Source: Mycobacterium kyogaense
Lineage (GTDB): Bacteria > Actinomycetota > Actinomycetes > Mycobacteriales > Mycobacteriaceae
Direction: 5' to 3'
Assembly (NCBI RefSeq): GCF_003254575.1
Contig: NZ_QJUA01000005.1
Location: forward strand, 62,001 to 126,000
DNA length: 64,000 nt
Under the pieces are notes generated by a model. That model ran no database searches. It had not been told where the DNA came from and saw nothing but the letters and a program-made list of their open reading frames with translations. Of the stretch, positions 26,575 through 35,193 are shown in pieces; position 1 is the first letter of the stretch; each line of letters opens with the position of its first letter. A program made the translations under genes and the position numbers.

Positions 26575-26630
26575 TTGCGATTTGCGCGCGGGCTTCCTAG
26601 GGTTGACCGTCAATACGAACAAACTGTTCG
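26575..26630 (+). promoter_or_regulatory. Promoter and palindromic operator upstream of the XRE-cupin regulator
   Basis: TTGCGA (26575-26580), 17-bp spacer, TAGGGT (26598-26603): a reasonable SigA-type promoter. Immediately downstream CGAACA-AAC-TGTTCG (26616-26630) is a perfect inverted repeat overlapping the expected start of transcription. This is the classic position for a repressor, perhaps the XRE protein itself. It resembles a LexA box, but the centre is 5 bp rather than 4. Confidence 0.5.
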
Positions 26631-26678
26631 CTGACACGCATCGTTGCGTTCTATGACGGGAAACGAGATTTTTGCCCG

Positions 26679-27266
26679 ATGAGTTCAAACGCTGACCCCG
26701 GCCTGACCCCGGCCGATGCGCCGGATGCCGCGGTCGGCGGCCGCATCCGCCAGTTCCGGCTGGCGCGACAGCTGACGCTCCGCGACCTCGCAGACCGCGC
26801 CCGGATCTCGGCCGGCTTTCTCAGCCAGGTCGAACGGGGCCAGGTCAATGCCAGCGTCGGCACGCTGCGCCGGCTGTCGGAGGAACTCGGCGTCACGCTT
26901 CCGGACTTGTTCACCGACGAAGAGGTCGGCGAACTGCGCATCCTGCGCAAGGCTGATCGGCCGGTGATCGAGGTCTCCGACTTGAGCGCCAAGTACCTGC
27001 TCTCGCAGAAGCCGCTGCGCAACCTCGAGTTGTACGTCGGCGAGATGGCTTCCGGGGCCAGCGCAGGCGAGGCGTACGTCCACGGTGATGCCCAGGAGAT
27101 CCTCATCGTCATCGCCGGCAGCCCGACTCTGGAGCTCGACGGCAGAACCTACGTGCTGCAGACCGGCGACAGCGCCGAATACCGCACCTCGACTCCGCAC
27201 ACCCTGCACAACCACAGTGACGCCCCGGCCGAAGTGCTGTGGATCGTCAGTCCGCCAACCAACTGA
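26679..27266 (+). CDS. XRE-family regulator with C-terminal cupin domain
   Basis: 195 residues. Helix-turn-helix at ~22-75 (RIRQFRLARQLTLRDLADRARISAGFLSQVERGQVNASVGTL) and a cupin_2 domain at ~110-190 (YVHGDAQEILIVIAGSPTLELDGRTYVLQTGDSAEY ... HTLHNHSD). This architecture is that of PuuR-like regulators of putrescine catabolism. It lies 41 bp upstream of a polyamine-type ABC operon, so it probably controls uptake and oxidation of the transported amine, with the cupin sensing it. Confidence 0.85.
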   Translation: MSSNADPGLTPADAPDAAVGGRIRQFRLARQLTLRDLADRARISAGFLSQVERGQVNASVGTLRRLSEELGVTLPDLFTDEEVGELRILRKADRPVIEVSDLSAKYLLSQKPLRNLELYVGEMASGASAGEAYVHGDAQEILIVIAGSPTLELDGRTYVLQTGDSAEYRTSTPHTLHNHSDAPAEVLWIVSPPTN

Positions 27267-27307
27267 ACGCCCCGCGACAACGACGTCGCCGACAAAAGGA
27301 GATCCGC

Positions 27308-28426
27308 ATGGCCTCAACCACTTTCGTCAAGCGCCTGCCCGCAGTGCTGGCCACCGGTGCGCTGCTCACCGCGTGTTCGGGCGGACCGGGACCCGGCGCC
27401 GATGTCGACCTGGGTAGCGGTCCGCCCCAGGCCGGCGTGGTGAAGAAGGACGCGCTCAAGGGCGTGACACTCACCTTCGTGTCGTACGGCGGCATCTTCC
27501 AGGACGGTCAGACGCAGGCGGCGATCGAGCCCTTCGCCAAGGAGTCGGGCGCACGGGTGCTGCAGGACGGACCCACCGAGACCGCCAAGATCAAGACCCA
27601 GGTCGAGTCCGGAAACGTCACGTGGGACGTCGTCGATTCGACCAACGTCACCACCGCCCAGCACTGTGGCGACCTGTTCATGCCGATCGACACCAGCATC
27701 GTCGACGTCAGCAAGATCCCGCCCAGCGCCAAGACCGACGAGTGCTCGGTGCCCGCGATGGGCTACGGCTTGATCGTCGTCTACAACAAGGACAAGTACG
27801 GCGCCAACCCGCCCAAGTCGTGGGCCGACTTCTACGACACGGCCAAGTTCCCCGGCAAGCGGGCCATCGAGGGCATCGCGGGTGAGCTGGACATGGGCGT
27901 CCTCGAGGGTGCTCTGCTCGCCGACGGTGTCGCACCCGACCAGATGTATCCGCTGGACGCGCCGCGGGCCCTTGCGAAGATGGCCTCGATCCGTCCGGAC
28001 ATCGTGTTCTGGAACAGCGGGGCCCACTCGCAGCAGCTCATCGAGGCCGGCCAGGTCGACATGGCGCTGGTGTGGAGTGGCCGCGCGTACTCGGCGGTGA
28101 AGAACGGTGCGCCGTTCGCGCCGATGTGGAATCAGTGGATGCCGGAGGCCGACACGATCACGGTGCCCAAGGGAGCGAAGAACCCCAAAGCGTCGATGGC
28201 GCTGATCAACTACTACCTGGGCGCGGAGCAGCAGGCCAAGCTGTCGGAGCTGACGTCCTACAGCCCGATCAACGTCGACGCGAAACCGCAGCTCGACGAG
28301 CTGGCCAAGAGCTACCTCACCACGACCCCGGAGCGGGCGAAGGATCGCTTCCCGCTCGATGTCGCCTGGTGGTCGAAGAACAACGATGCGATGAACAGCG
28401 CGTACTCGGATTGGCTTGCCAAGTAG
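27308..28426 (+). CDS. Substrate-binding lipoprotein of a spermidine/putrescine-type ABC transporter
   Basis: 372 residues from ATG 27308 with AAAGGAG upstream. A lipoprotein signal ends at C23 (LLTACSGG). The mature part is a PotD/PotF-like periplasmic-binding fold: GVTLTFVSYGGIFQDGQTQAAIEPF, VTWDVVDST, PKSWADFYDTAKFPGKR and QVDMALVWSGRAY. It captures the substrate outside the membrane and delivers it to the two permeases encoded next. The ligand could be putrescine, spermidine or a related cation; sequence alone does not decide. Confidence 0.88.
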   Translation: MASTTFVKRLPAVLATGALLTACSGGPGPGADVDLGSGPPQAGVVKKDALKGVTLTFVSYGGIFQDGQTQAAIEPFAKESGARVLQDGPTETAKIKTQVESGNVTWDVVDSTNVTTAQHCGDLFMPIDTSIVDVSKIPPSAKTDECSVPAMGYGLIVVYNKDKYGANPPKSWADFYDTAKFPGKRAIEGIAGELDMGVLEGALLADGVAPDQMYPLDAPRALAKMASIRPDIVFWNSGAHSQQLIEAGQVDMALVWSGRAYSAVKNGAPFAPMWNQWMPEADTITVPKGAKNPKASMALINYYLGAEQQAKLSELTSYSPINVDAKPQLDELAKSYLTTTPERAKDRFPLDVAWWSKNNDAMNSAYSDWLAK

Positions 28427-28454
28427 GGATTCTCGAGCGAGGACTGGGTAGACG

Positions 28455-29351
28455 ATGACCGTGGTCGACGTTTTCGCCGGAGGCGCCGCGCCGCCTCGGT
28501 CGCGGACCGAGTCGGACGGGGCCAAACGGCGGCGCCGTGGCGCCTATGCGCTGCTGAGCCCGTCGGTGATCCTGGTGGTCGGCGTGTTCGTGGTGCCGCT
28601 CGCCGTCATGCTGTGGCGTGCGTTCACCGATCCGACGGTGGGCTTGGAGAACTTCGTCTGGTACGTCGGCGACCCCGTTCAGCGCGCGGTCCTGCTGCGG
28701 ACGTTCACCACGGGTCTCGAGGTGACGGTCATCTGTCTGTTGCTGGGGTATCCGTATGCCTACGCGATGGTGTCGTTCGGACCGAAGGTGCGCGCCGCCC
28801 TCACCATGCTGGTGCTGGTCCCGTTCTGGACCAGCCTGATGGTGCGCACCTTCGCGTGGGTGATCCTGTTGCAGGACAACGGCCCCGCGCACGCGGTGCT
28901 CCGCCTGGTGGGGCTCGGAAACGTCCAGCTCATCCGCACCAACCTCGGCGTGGTGATCGGAATGAGCCAGATCCTGTTGCCGTTCATGGTGTTGCCGCTC
29001 TACGCGGTGATGTCGGGGATCGACCGGCGACTGATCCTCGCATCGTCGAGCCTGGGCGCACGGCCTCTGACGTCCTTCGTCCGGGTCTGGGCGCCGTTGA
29101 CGATGCCGGGTGTGGGTGCCGGTGCGCTGATGGTCTTCATCAGCAGCCTCGGTTTCTACGTCACGCCGGCGCTGCTCGGGTCGCCGGACAACGCGTTGAT
29201 CAGCCAGCAGATCTACGTGCAGGTGAACAGCCTCCTGCAGTGGGGCAGGGGTGCAGCGATGGGCGTCGTTCTGCTCCTGCTGACCTTCCTCGTCCTCGCG
29301 GTGCTCATGGTCGTCATACGCCGCGGCTCTCGCCAGGAGCAGTCGTCGTGA
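28455..29351 (+). CDS. ABC transporter permease (PotB-like)
   Basis: 298 residues, about six membrane segments beginning at ~35 (AYALLSPSVILVVGVFVVPLAVMLW). The inner-membrane permease EAA-type loop is LASSSLGARPLTSFVRVWAPLTMPGVGAG (~195-225), which contacts the ATPase. It is the first of two permeases. The stop overlaps the next GTG start, so the two are translationally coupled and presumably form a heterodimer. Confidence 0.88.
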   Translation: MTVVDVFAGGAAPPRSRTESDGAKRRRRGAYALLSPSVILVVGVFVVPLAVMLWRAFTDPTVGLENFVWYVGDPVQRAVLLRTFTTGLEVTVICLLLGYPYAYAMVSFGPKVRAALTMLVLVPFWTSLMVRTFAWVILLQDNGPAHAVLRLVGLGNVQLIRTNLGVVIGMSQILLPFMVLPLYAVMSGIDRRLILASSSLGARPLTSFVRVWAPLTMPGVGAGALMVFISSLGFYVTPALLGSPDNALISQQIYVQVNSLLQWGRGAAMGVVLLLLTFLVLAVLMVVIRRGSRQEQSS

Positions 29352-30148
29352 CCCGGCACAGCGGAAAGTTCTGGCGCGCTGTCCTTGTCGTGTTCTGCGC
29401 GGCAGTCGCCGTGTGGTTGGTGGCGCCGTCGCTGGTCGTCATCCCGTTGAGCTTCACCGACCGGCCGACGTTCACCTTCCCGCCGACCGGGTGGTCCACG
29501 CAGTGGTACACCAACTTCTTCACCGACCCATCGTGGCTGTGGGCGCTGGAGGCCAGCATCCGTGTCGGTCTGCTGGTGGCCGTGGTCGCGACGATATGCG
29601 GTACCGCTGCGGCGGTGGCGTTCAGCCGCACGCGCTTCTTCGGCGACCAGGGCCTGCGGGCACTTCTGTTGTCCCCGATGATCGTTCCGGTGATCGTCGT
29701 GTCGATCGGCATCTACGCGATCTATCTGCGGCTCAATCTGCTGGGTACGACGTTGGGGTTCGTCGTCGCTCACAGCGTGCTGGCGCTGCCGTTCGTCATC
29801 ATCCCGGTCTCTGCCAGCCTCGCCGGCTTCGACCGGCGCCTCGAAGACGCCGCCGCGGTGTGCGGCGCGGGCCGCTGGACGACGTTCCGCACCGTCACGC
29901 TGCCGCAGGTGGCGCCGGGTGTGCTGTCCGGCGCGCTGTTCGCGTTCGCCACCAGCTTCGACGAGGTCGTGCTGTCGCTGTTCATCCAGAGTCCGTATCT
30001 CCAGACGCTGCCGGTCCGGATGTACGCGTCGGTGACGCGCGATACCGACCCGACGATCGCCGCGGCGGCCACCGTCATCCTCGCCCTCACCACGGTCCTG
30101 ACCGTCGTCGCGGGCGTCTACTCGAGCAGGAGGAACCGTGTCCGCTGA
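29348..30148 (+). CDS. ABC transporter permease (PotC-like)
   Basis: 266 residues from GTG 29348 inside the preceding stop. An N-terminal membrane segment (VLVVFCAAVAVWLVAPSLVVIPLSF) is followed by the FPPTGWSTQWYTNFF periplasmic segment usual in PotC/YdcV permeases. The EAA loop is EDAAAVCGAGRWTTFRTVTLPQVAPGV. It pairs with the upstream permease. It overlaps the ATPase gene start by 11 bases. Confidence 0.88.
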   Translation: MTRHSGKFWRAVLVVFCAAVAVWLVAPSLVVIPLSFTDRPTFTFPPTGWSTQWYTNFFTDPSWLWALEASIRVGLLVAVVATICGTAAAVAFSRTRFFGDQGLRALLLSPMIVPVIVVSIGIYAIYLRLNLLGTTLGFVVAHSVLALPFVIIPVSASLAGFDRRLEDAAAVCGAGRWTTFRTVTLPQVAPGVLSGALFAFATSFDEVVLSLFIQSPYLQTLPVRMYASVTRDTDPTIAAAATVILALTTVLTVVAGVYSSRRNRVR

Positions 30149-31235
30149 CACCGCCACCCCGCACGGCGCATCGATCACGTTGCGGCGCTTGACCAAACGC
30201 TACGGCTCGGTGACGGCCGTCGACGCCATCGACCTCGACGCTCGGCCGGGGGAGTTCCTCACCCTGCTCGGACCCAGCGGATCGGGCAAGACCACCACGC
30301 TCAACATGATCGCCGGTTTCGTCGACGTCACCGACGGCGACTTGCAGATCGACGGCAGGCCGGTCGCGGACCTGCCGCCCTACCGCCGCAACATCGGCAT
30401 GGTGTTCCAGCACTACGCCCTGTTCCCGCACATGACGGTGACGGGGAACGTCGAATACCCGCTGCGGCAACGAAAGATCGGCAAGGCCGACCGCGCCGCC
30501 AAGGTGGCCGCGGCGCTGCGGACCGTCGGCCTGCAGGACTACGGCAAGCGCATGCCCAAGGAACTGTCGGGCGGTCAGCAGCAGCGCGTCGCGCTCGCCC
30601 GGGCCATGGTCTACGAACCGAGCGTGCTGCTGATGGACGAGCCGCTCGGTGCGCTGGACAAGAAACTGCGCGACTCCCTGCAGTTGGAGATCAAGCGCAT
30701 CCACGGCGAACTCGGCACGACGTTCGTCTACGTCACCCATGACCAGGACGAGGCGCTGGTGCTGTCGGACCGCATCGCGGTCTTCAACAACGCGCGCATC
30801 GAACAGATCGGCACCCCGACCGAACTGTACGAACATCCCAAAAGTGTGTTCGTCGCCCGTTTTCTCGGGGAGTCGTCCCTGTTCCACGGCACGGTGGGTG
30901 GCCCGCGGACCGTCGACGTCGGCGGCCGTCGCGTGGTGGCGGGGCGCGGCGACGCCGACTCCGGTGCGGCCGTCGCGGTCGTCGTGCGTCCCGAGCGCAT
31001 CCGGATCGTCGTCGACCCGGGTGCGCCACCGGCCGGAAACGCCCTGCCGGGCAGGGTGATACAGCACATCTATCTCGGTAACTCGCGCAAGGTGGAGGTC
31101 CGGTTGCCGGATGACACCGTTGTGCTGGTGCGGGAGAGCGCGGGCAGCATCACCCGCGCCGAACCGGGGCAGGACGTCTGGTTGACGTTCGACCCCGACA
31201 ACGCGGCGATCCTCCCCGCCGACGCCACGAACTGA
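30138..31235 (+). CDS. ABC transporter ATP-binding protein (PotA-like)
   Basis: 365 residues, GTG start with GGAGGA four bases upstream. Walker A is GPSGSGKTT (~46-54), signature LSGGQQQR, Walker B LLMDEPLGALD and the switch histidine VTHDQDEAL. A C-terminal TOBE-type regulatory domain follows (~260-350), as in PotA. It energises the two permeases. Conserved order binding protein-permease-permease-ATPase makes this a complete importer. Confidence 0.92.
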   Translation: MSADTATPHGASITLRRLTKRYGSVTAVDAIDLDARPGEFLTLLGPSGSGKTTTLNMIAGFVDVTDGDLQIDGRPVADLPPYRRNIGMVFQHYALFPHMTVTGNVEYPLRQRKIGKADRAAKVAAALRTVGLQDYGKRMPKELSGGQQQRVALARAMVYEPSVLLMDEPLGALDKKLRDSLQLEIKRIHGELGTTFVYVTHDQDEALVLSDRIAVFNNARIEQIGTPTELYEHPKSVFVARFLGESSLFHGTVGGPRTVDVGGRRVVAGRGDADSGAAVAVVVRPERIRIVVDPGAPPAGNALPGRVIQHIYLGNSRKVEVRLPDDTVVLVRESAGSITRAEPGQDVWLTFDPDNAAILPADATN

Positions 31236-31262
31236 GCATCACCCGAACTACAGGAGCACACC

Positions 31263-32681
31263 ATGTCATCCGCAGGTCACACGCCGGGCAGTCTCGCCAA
31301 CGACTTCGTCAACGGCAGTGTGTCGTACTGGTATCGCGCCGCGGGGTTCCCGGAATCGCGTCTGCCGCTGCCCGGTTCGCTCGACGTCGACGTCTGCATC
31401 GTGGGAGCGGGTTTGACCGGACTCTGGTCGGCCTACTACCTCAAACGCGAACAGCCTGATCTGCGTATCGCGATCCTGGAGAAGGAGTTCGCCGGATTCG
31501 GCGCATCCGGGCGCAACGGCGGATGGCTGTCGGCCGAATTGGCCGGATCGCGTGAGGCTTACGCCTCGACGCACGGGCACGACGGTGTCGTCACCCTGAT
31601 GCGTGCGATGCGCGCGGCGGTCGACGAGGTGATCGGCGTGACGGAAGCCGAGGGCATCGACGCCGACATCGTCAAGGACGGACTGCTGCACGTGGCGCGC
31701 AATCCGGCGCAGATGGGTCGCCTGCGCGAGTCACTCGACTACGAGGCCCGCTGGGGTGCGGGACCGGAGGACTTCGTCCTGCTGACCGGCGACGAATCCA
31801 ACAGCCGCATCCGGGTGGACAAGACGGTGGGCGCACTGTTCAGTCCGCACTGCGCGCGGGTGCAACCCGCCAAACTGGTGCAGGGGCTCGCGCGCGTCGT
31901 GGAGGCCATGGGTGTCGCGATCTACGAGCAGACCGAGGTGGTCCGGATCGAGGACCGGCGCGCGGTGACCAAGCGCGGCGTCGTGCGCGCGCCGGTGATC
32001 CTGCGCTGTCTCGAGGGATTCACCGCGACGATGCCGGGTCAGCGCCGCGAGTGGCTGCCGATGAACTCGTCGATGATCGTCACCGAACCCCTGCCCGAGG
32101 ACGTCCTGAAGGACGTGGGTTGGGCCGGCGCGGAGCTGCTGGGCGATTTCGCGCACGGATACATGTACGCCCAGCGCACCGCCGACAACCGGATCGCTCT
32201 CGGCGGCCGAGGAATTCCCTACCGGTTCGCCTCCACGCTCGACAACCGTGGAACCACGCAGCAATGGACCGTCGACGCGCTGACGGCGCTGCTGCGCGAC
32301 ATGTTCCCCGCGGCGAGTCAGGTTCCGATCACACACGCGTGGTGCGGGGTGCTCGGGGTGCCCCGCGACTGGACGGCCACCGTCGACTTCGACCGCGCAA
32401 CCGGTTTCGGCACCGCCGGCGGCTACGTCGGCAGCGGCCTCACGACCACCAACCTGGCCGGGCACACCCTCGCCGATCTGGTGCTCGAACGGGACACCGA
32501 GCTGACGCGGTTGCCCTGGGTCGGCCGGCGCGTGCGCAAGTGGGAGCCCGAACCGTTGCGGTGGCTCGGCGTGCAGACGATGTATGCGCTCTATCGCAAC
32601 GCCGACCGCCGAGAGGCGGCCAACGGACTCTCGAAGACCAGTGGACTGGCGCGGCTGGCCAACAAGATCACCGGCCGCTGA
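31263..32681 (+). CDS. FAD-dependent oxidase, PuuB/gamma-glutamylputrescine oxidase-like
   Basis: 472 residues with AGGAG six bases before the ATG. The N-terminal part has SYWYRAAGF and the FAD-binding motif VCIVGAGLTGLWSAYYLKRE. Other DAO-family marks are EKEFAGFGASGRNGGWLSAEL (flavin loop), APVILRCLEGFTA and GGYVGSGLTTTNLAG. Relatives oxidise gamma-glutamylputrescine or other amines, yielding an aldehyde and hydrogen peroxide. As the gene after the importer, it would act on the imported amine. No gamma-glutamylputrescine synthetase (puuA) is in view, so the substrate may be a free amine instead. Confidence 0.83.
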   Translation: MSSAGHTPGSLANDFVNGSVSYWYRAAGFPESRLPLPGSLDVDVCIVGAGLTGLWSAYYLKREQPDLRIAILEKEFAGFGASGRNGGWLSAELAGSREAYASTHGHDGVVTLMRAMRAAVDEVIGVTEAEGIDADIVKDGLLHVARNPAQMGRLRESLDYEARWGAGPEDFVLLTGDESNSRIRVDKTVGALFSPHCARVQPAKLVQGLARVVEAMGVAIYEQTEVVRIEDRRAVTKRGVVRAPVILRCLEGFTATMPGQRREWLPMNSSMIVTEPLPEDVLKDVGWAGAELLGDFAHGYMYAQRTADNRIALGGRGIPYRFASTLDNRGTTQQWTVDALTALLRDMFPAASQVPITHAWCGVLGVPRDWTATVDFDRATGFGTAGGYVGSGLTTTNLAGHTLADLVLERDTELTRLPWVGRRVRKWEPEPLRWLGVQTMYALYRNADRREAANGLSKTSGLARLANKITGR

Positions 32682-32706
32682 GCGCCGACGACGACAGGAC
32701 GACACG

Positions 32707-33075
32707 ATGACCACACAGCACGTCGACGCCGATTCGCACCTGCGCCACGCCAATGCGATGACCGCGGAACTCCCTCTGCCCCAGGCCAAGCCGACCAGCT
32801 TGACCAACCAGTTCGAATCCACCCTCAACGTCTGGTCGGGCGACACCACGCACGCCGGCGTGTGGGAATGCGGCCCTGGCGAATTCACCGCCGACCGGTC
32901 CGCCGACACCGAGGTGTGCCATATCCTCTCCGGCTCGGGAACAGTCGTCGGCGAGGACGGGACGAGCGCGGACATCGGTCCCGGTTCGCTGCTGGTGCTG
33001 CCCAGGGGATGGCGCGGGACGTGGCGCATCACCGAGACGGTTCGCAAGACCTACGTCATCGTCGATTCGCGGTAG
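32707..33075 (+). CDS. Small cupin protein (DUF861/cupin_3)
   Basis: 122 residues from ATG 32707. A single cupin barrel: WSGDTTHAGVWECGPGEFTADRSADTEVCHILSGSGTVVGEDG and DIGPGSLLVLPRGWRGTWRITET. This form is common next to PuuB- and ureidoglycine-type enzymes, but its catalytic role in amine pathways is unproven. It is the last gene of the polyamine unit and overlaps the convergent hydrolase gene by 20 bp at their 3' ends. Confidence 0.8.
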   Translation: MTTQHVDADSHLRHANAMTAELPLPQAKPTSLTNQFESTLNVWSGDTTHAGVWECGPGEFTADRSADTEVCHILSGSGTVVGEDGTSADIGPGSLLVLPRGWRGTWRITETVRKTYVIVDSR

Positions 33076-33904
33076 CTCCCAGGAACGCGCCGATCGCGGC
33101 CGCGGTGCGCTCGGGTTGGTCGAGCATCACCAGGACGTAGGCGTCGTCGACGAACTCCAGCCGGCCCTGGGGGAGCAGCTCGGCCAGGCGTCGTGCATGG
33201 TCGACCGGCATCACCGGGTTGTCGCTCCACAACACCAGAGCGGGCCGGTCGAAGTCGGCCAGTCGCTCGGTCGCCCTGATCAGGTCCGCCTTGTCGAATC
33301 TGGTACGGCAGTACTTGACCAGGTCGCGCCGGATCGCGGGGTCGGTCAAGCCGGCCGCCAGCCATTCATCGACAATTGTCTGCGGCACAGGTCTTTTCGC
33401 CATCATGCCGAACATCAGTCGCTGCTTGCGGAGCCAGCCGATCTGCAGTTGCCGCATCGCCAGCCACACCGTGCCGGTGGTGCGACTGGCCAGCCACGCG
33501 ACCTTGCCGGGCCAGCCCGGCGGGAAGTTGTCGAACGCCTCCGACGGGCAGATCACCAATCGGGACACCCGCGTGTCCCGGCCGATGTCGGTGAGGAACA
33601 GGGCGCCACCCCAGTCCGAGACGACCAGGGTGACGTTGCCGAGGTCCAGGGCGTCGAGGAAATCCGCGACGATGGCCACCATTCCCGGCATCGTCAGATC
33701 GGCGTCCTCGCGCACCGGTACGCGATGGCCGCCCATCGGCAGCACGGGCAACAGGTAGCGGTACCCCCGCGGCAGGTGTGGCAGTGCCGTCTCCCACTGT
33801 GCGTCGTTCATCAGGAGTCCGTGCAGCAGCACCACCGGCGGCCCGCCGGGATCTCCTTCCTCGCGGTAGTGCAGGGTGCCTGCGGCGACCTCGACGGACT
33901 TCAT
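33056..33904 (-). CDS. Alpha/beta hydrolase with Asp-type nucleophile elbow
   Basis: 282 residues from ATG 33904 with GGAGG upstream; GTG 33916 is an in-frame alternative. Fold marks are VVLLHGLLMNDAQWE (oxyanion loop) and the nucleophile elbow VVSDWGGALF. There Asp occupies the nucleophile place, as in haloalkane dehalogenases and epoxide hydrolases rather than Ser esterases. At the C-terminus, where a catalytic histidine is expected, the text reads FVDDAYVLVMLDQPER and no His follows. The protein may therefore be catalytically altered or inactive. It is divergent from a TetR gene, its probable regulator. Confidence 0.8.
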   Translation of the reverse strand: MKSVEVAAGTLHYREEGDPGGPPVVLLHGLLMNDAQWETALPHLPRGYRYLLPVLPMGGHRVPVREDADLTMPGMVAIVADFLDALDLGNVTLVVSDWGGALFLTDIGRDTRVSRLVICPSEAFDNFPPGWPGKVAWLASRTTGTVWLAMRQLQIGWLRKQRLMFGMMAKRPVPQTIVDEWLAAGLTDPAIRRDLVKYCRTRFDKADLIRATERLADFDRPALVLWSDNPVMPVDHARRLAELLPQGRLEFVDDAYVLVMLDQPERTAAAIGAFLGATANRR

Positions 33905-33915
33905 CCGGACCTCCA

Positions 33916-33947
33916 CTAGAACGATGATTCTAGAACGTATGCTCTAG
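33916..33947. promoter_or_regulatory. Candidate TetR operator between hydrolase and TetR genes
   Basis: Two direct CTAGAACG copies (33916-33923 and 33930-33937) lie in the 63-bp gap. The second forms a pseudo-palindrome, CTAGAACGTATGCTCTAG (33930-33947), 14 of 18 positions symmetric. A TTCTAGAA palindrome sits at 33928-33935. Probably bound by the adjacent TetR protein. Confidence 0.45.
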
Positions 33948-33967
33948 CCTGGCAGCGGGAGGCGAAC

Positions 33968-34579
33968 ATGGCAAGGTCCACCCGGGAATCGATCCTGACC
34001 GCGGCCGCGGAACTGATGCGACACCGCGGCTACGCCGGGGTCGGCATGAAAGACATCGCCGAGGCGTCGGGCGCGCCCATCGGGTCGCTGTATCACCACT
34101 TCCGCGCGGGCAAGGTGGCGATCGCACGGGAAGCGCTCCTCAACGCCGGCGCGGCGTACGGCCTGCTCATCCCGACGATCATCGATGCGTACACCGATCT
34201 CGGCGAGGCGGTCGGCGGCGTCTTCGACCAGGCCGCCGAGGACATGGAAGCCACCGGTTTCGCCAACATGTGTCCGGTTGCCAGCGTGGCGGCGGAGGTC
34301 GCCGACACCGTCGAGGAGCTTAGGCAGACCACCCGGGACGTCTTCGACGGCTGGATCGACGGCGGCACCGCCTACTTCGTCGCCCGGGGTCTCGACGGCC
34401 GGCTCGCCCGAGACCTCACGGTCGCCTTGATCGGCGCCCTCGAGGGTGCGTTCCTGCTCGCCCGTGCGCTGCGCACGACCGAGCCGCTGCTGGCAGCCGG
34501 CCGCACGCTGGCGCCGCAGTACCGCGGAATCGCGCTGGCGCGCGTGTCCCTGCCGCCGACGGTCGGTGCCGAAAGCTAA
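33968..34579 (+). CDS. TetR-family transcriptional regulator (LmrA/YxaF-like)
   Basis: 203 residues. Helix-turn-helix at ~10-55 ([41 protein letters not shown]); [11 protein letters not shown] is the signature of the LmrA/YxaF subgroup. The ligand domain contains [13 protein letters not shown]. It is divergent from the alpha/beta hydrolase gene and most likely represses both. The hydrolase's substrate or product may be the inducer. Its stop lies 5 bp before the LexA box of ruvC. Confidence 0.87.
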   Translation: MARSTRESILTAAAELMRHRGYAGVGMKDIAEASGAPIGSLYHHFRAGKVAIAREALLNAGAAYGLLIPTIIDAYTDLGEAVGGVFDQAAEDMEATGFANMCPVASVAAEVADTVEELRQTTRDVFDGWIDGGTAYFVARGLDGRLARDLTVALIGALEGAFLLARALRTTEPLLAAGRTLAPQYRGIALARVSLPPTVGAES

Positions 34580-34583
34580 GCTC

Positions 34584-34599
34584 TCGAACAAATGTTCTG
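34584..34599 (+). promoter_or_regulatory. LexA (SOS) box upstream of ruvCAB
   Basis: TCGAACAAATGTTCTG matches the mycobacterial SOS box TCGAAC-N4-GTTCGA at 10 of 12 fixed positions. It lies 13 bp before the ruvC start codon. This indicates DNA-damage induction of the Holliday-junction genes. Confidence 0.8.
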
Positions 34600-34611
34600 T
34601 AGGAGGCTGGC

Positions 34612-35193
34612 GTGCGGGTGATGGGTGTCGACCCCGGGCTGACCCGGTGCGGGTTGTCGGTGATCCAGAGCGGGCGCGGCCGGCAGGTGATCGCGCTGGA
34701 TGTGGATGTGGTGCGTACCCCGGCAGACCACCCGCTGGCGCACCGCCTGCTCGCGATCAGCGACGCGGTCGAGCACTGGCTCGACACCCACACCCCCGAC
34801 GTCATCGCGATCGAGCGGGTGTTCTCCAACCAGAACGCCAACACCGCGATGGGTACCGCGCAGGCGGGTGGCGTGGTCGCGCTGGCCGCCGCCCGTCGGG
34901 ACATCGACGTGCACTTCCACACACCCAGCGAGGTGAAGGCCGCGGTCACCGGCAACGGCCGGGCCGACAAGGCTCAGGTGACCGAAATGGTCACGAGAAT
35001 CCTTGCCCTGCAACAGAAGCCGACCCCAGCCGACGCGGCCGATGCGCTGGCCCTGGCGATCTGTCATTGCTGGCGCGCGCCGATGATCGCCCGGATGGCC
35101 GAGGCGGAGGCGATGGCCGCCGAGCAGCGCCGCAAGTACAAGGCCACCCTCAAGGCGGCCAAGGTCTCCACGATGTCGAAGAGCGCGCGATGA
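34612..35193 (+). CDS. ruvC: Crossover junction endodeoxyribonuclease RuvC
   Basis: 193 residues from GTG 34612, AGGAGG five bases upstream. RNase H-like fold with [11 protein letters not shown] (first acidic residue), [11 protein letters not shown] (second) and the C-terminal [13 protein letters not shown] (third and fourth). It cuts Holliday junctions symmetrically, working with RuvAB. First gene of ruvCAB, behind a LexA box. The stop overlaps the ruvA ATG. Confidence 0.96.
   Translation: MRVMGVDPGLTRCGLSVIQSGRGRQVIALDVDVVRTPADHPLAHRLLAISDAVEHWLDTHTPDVIAIERVFSNQNANTAMGTAQAGGVVALAAARRDIDVHFHTPSEVKAAVTGNGRADKAQVTEMVTRILALQQKPTPADAADALALAICHCWRAPMIARMAEAEAMAAEQRRKYKATLKAAKVSTMSKSAR

Noticed and set aside
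26616..26630. LexA box upstream of the XRE-cupin gene
   Set aside because: The half-sites match, but the spacing is five instead of the four needed by mycobacterial LexA. It is recorded as a candidate operator instead.
30138..30148. Frameshift between the second permease and the ATPase
   Set aside because: The 11-bp overlap has a proper ribosome site and GTG start, and both proteins are full length. It is ordinary gene overlap.
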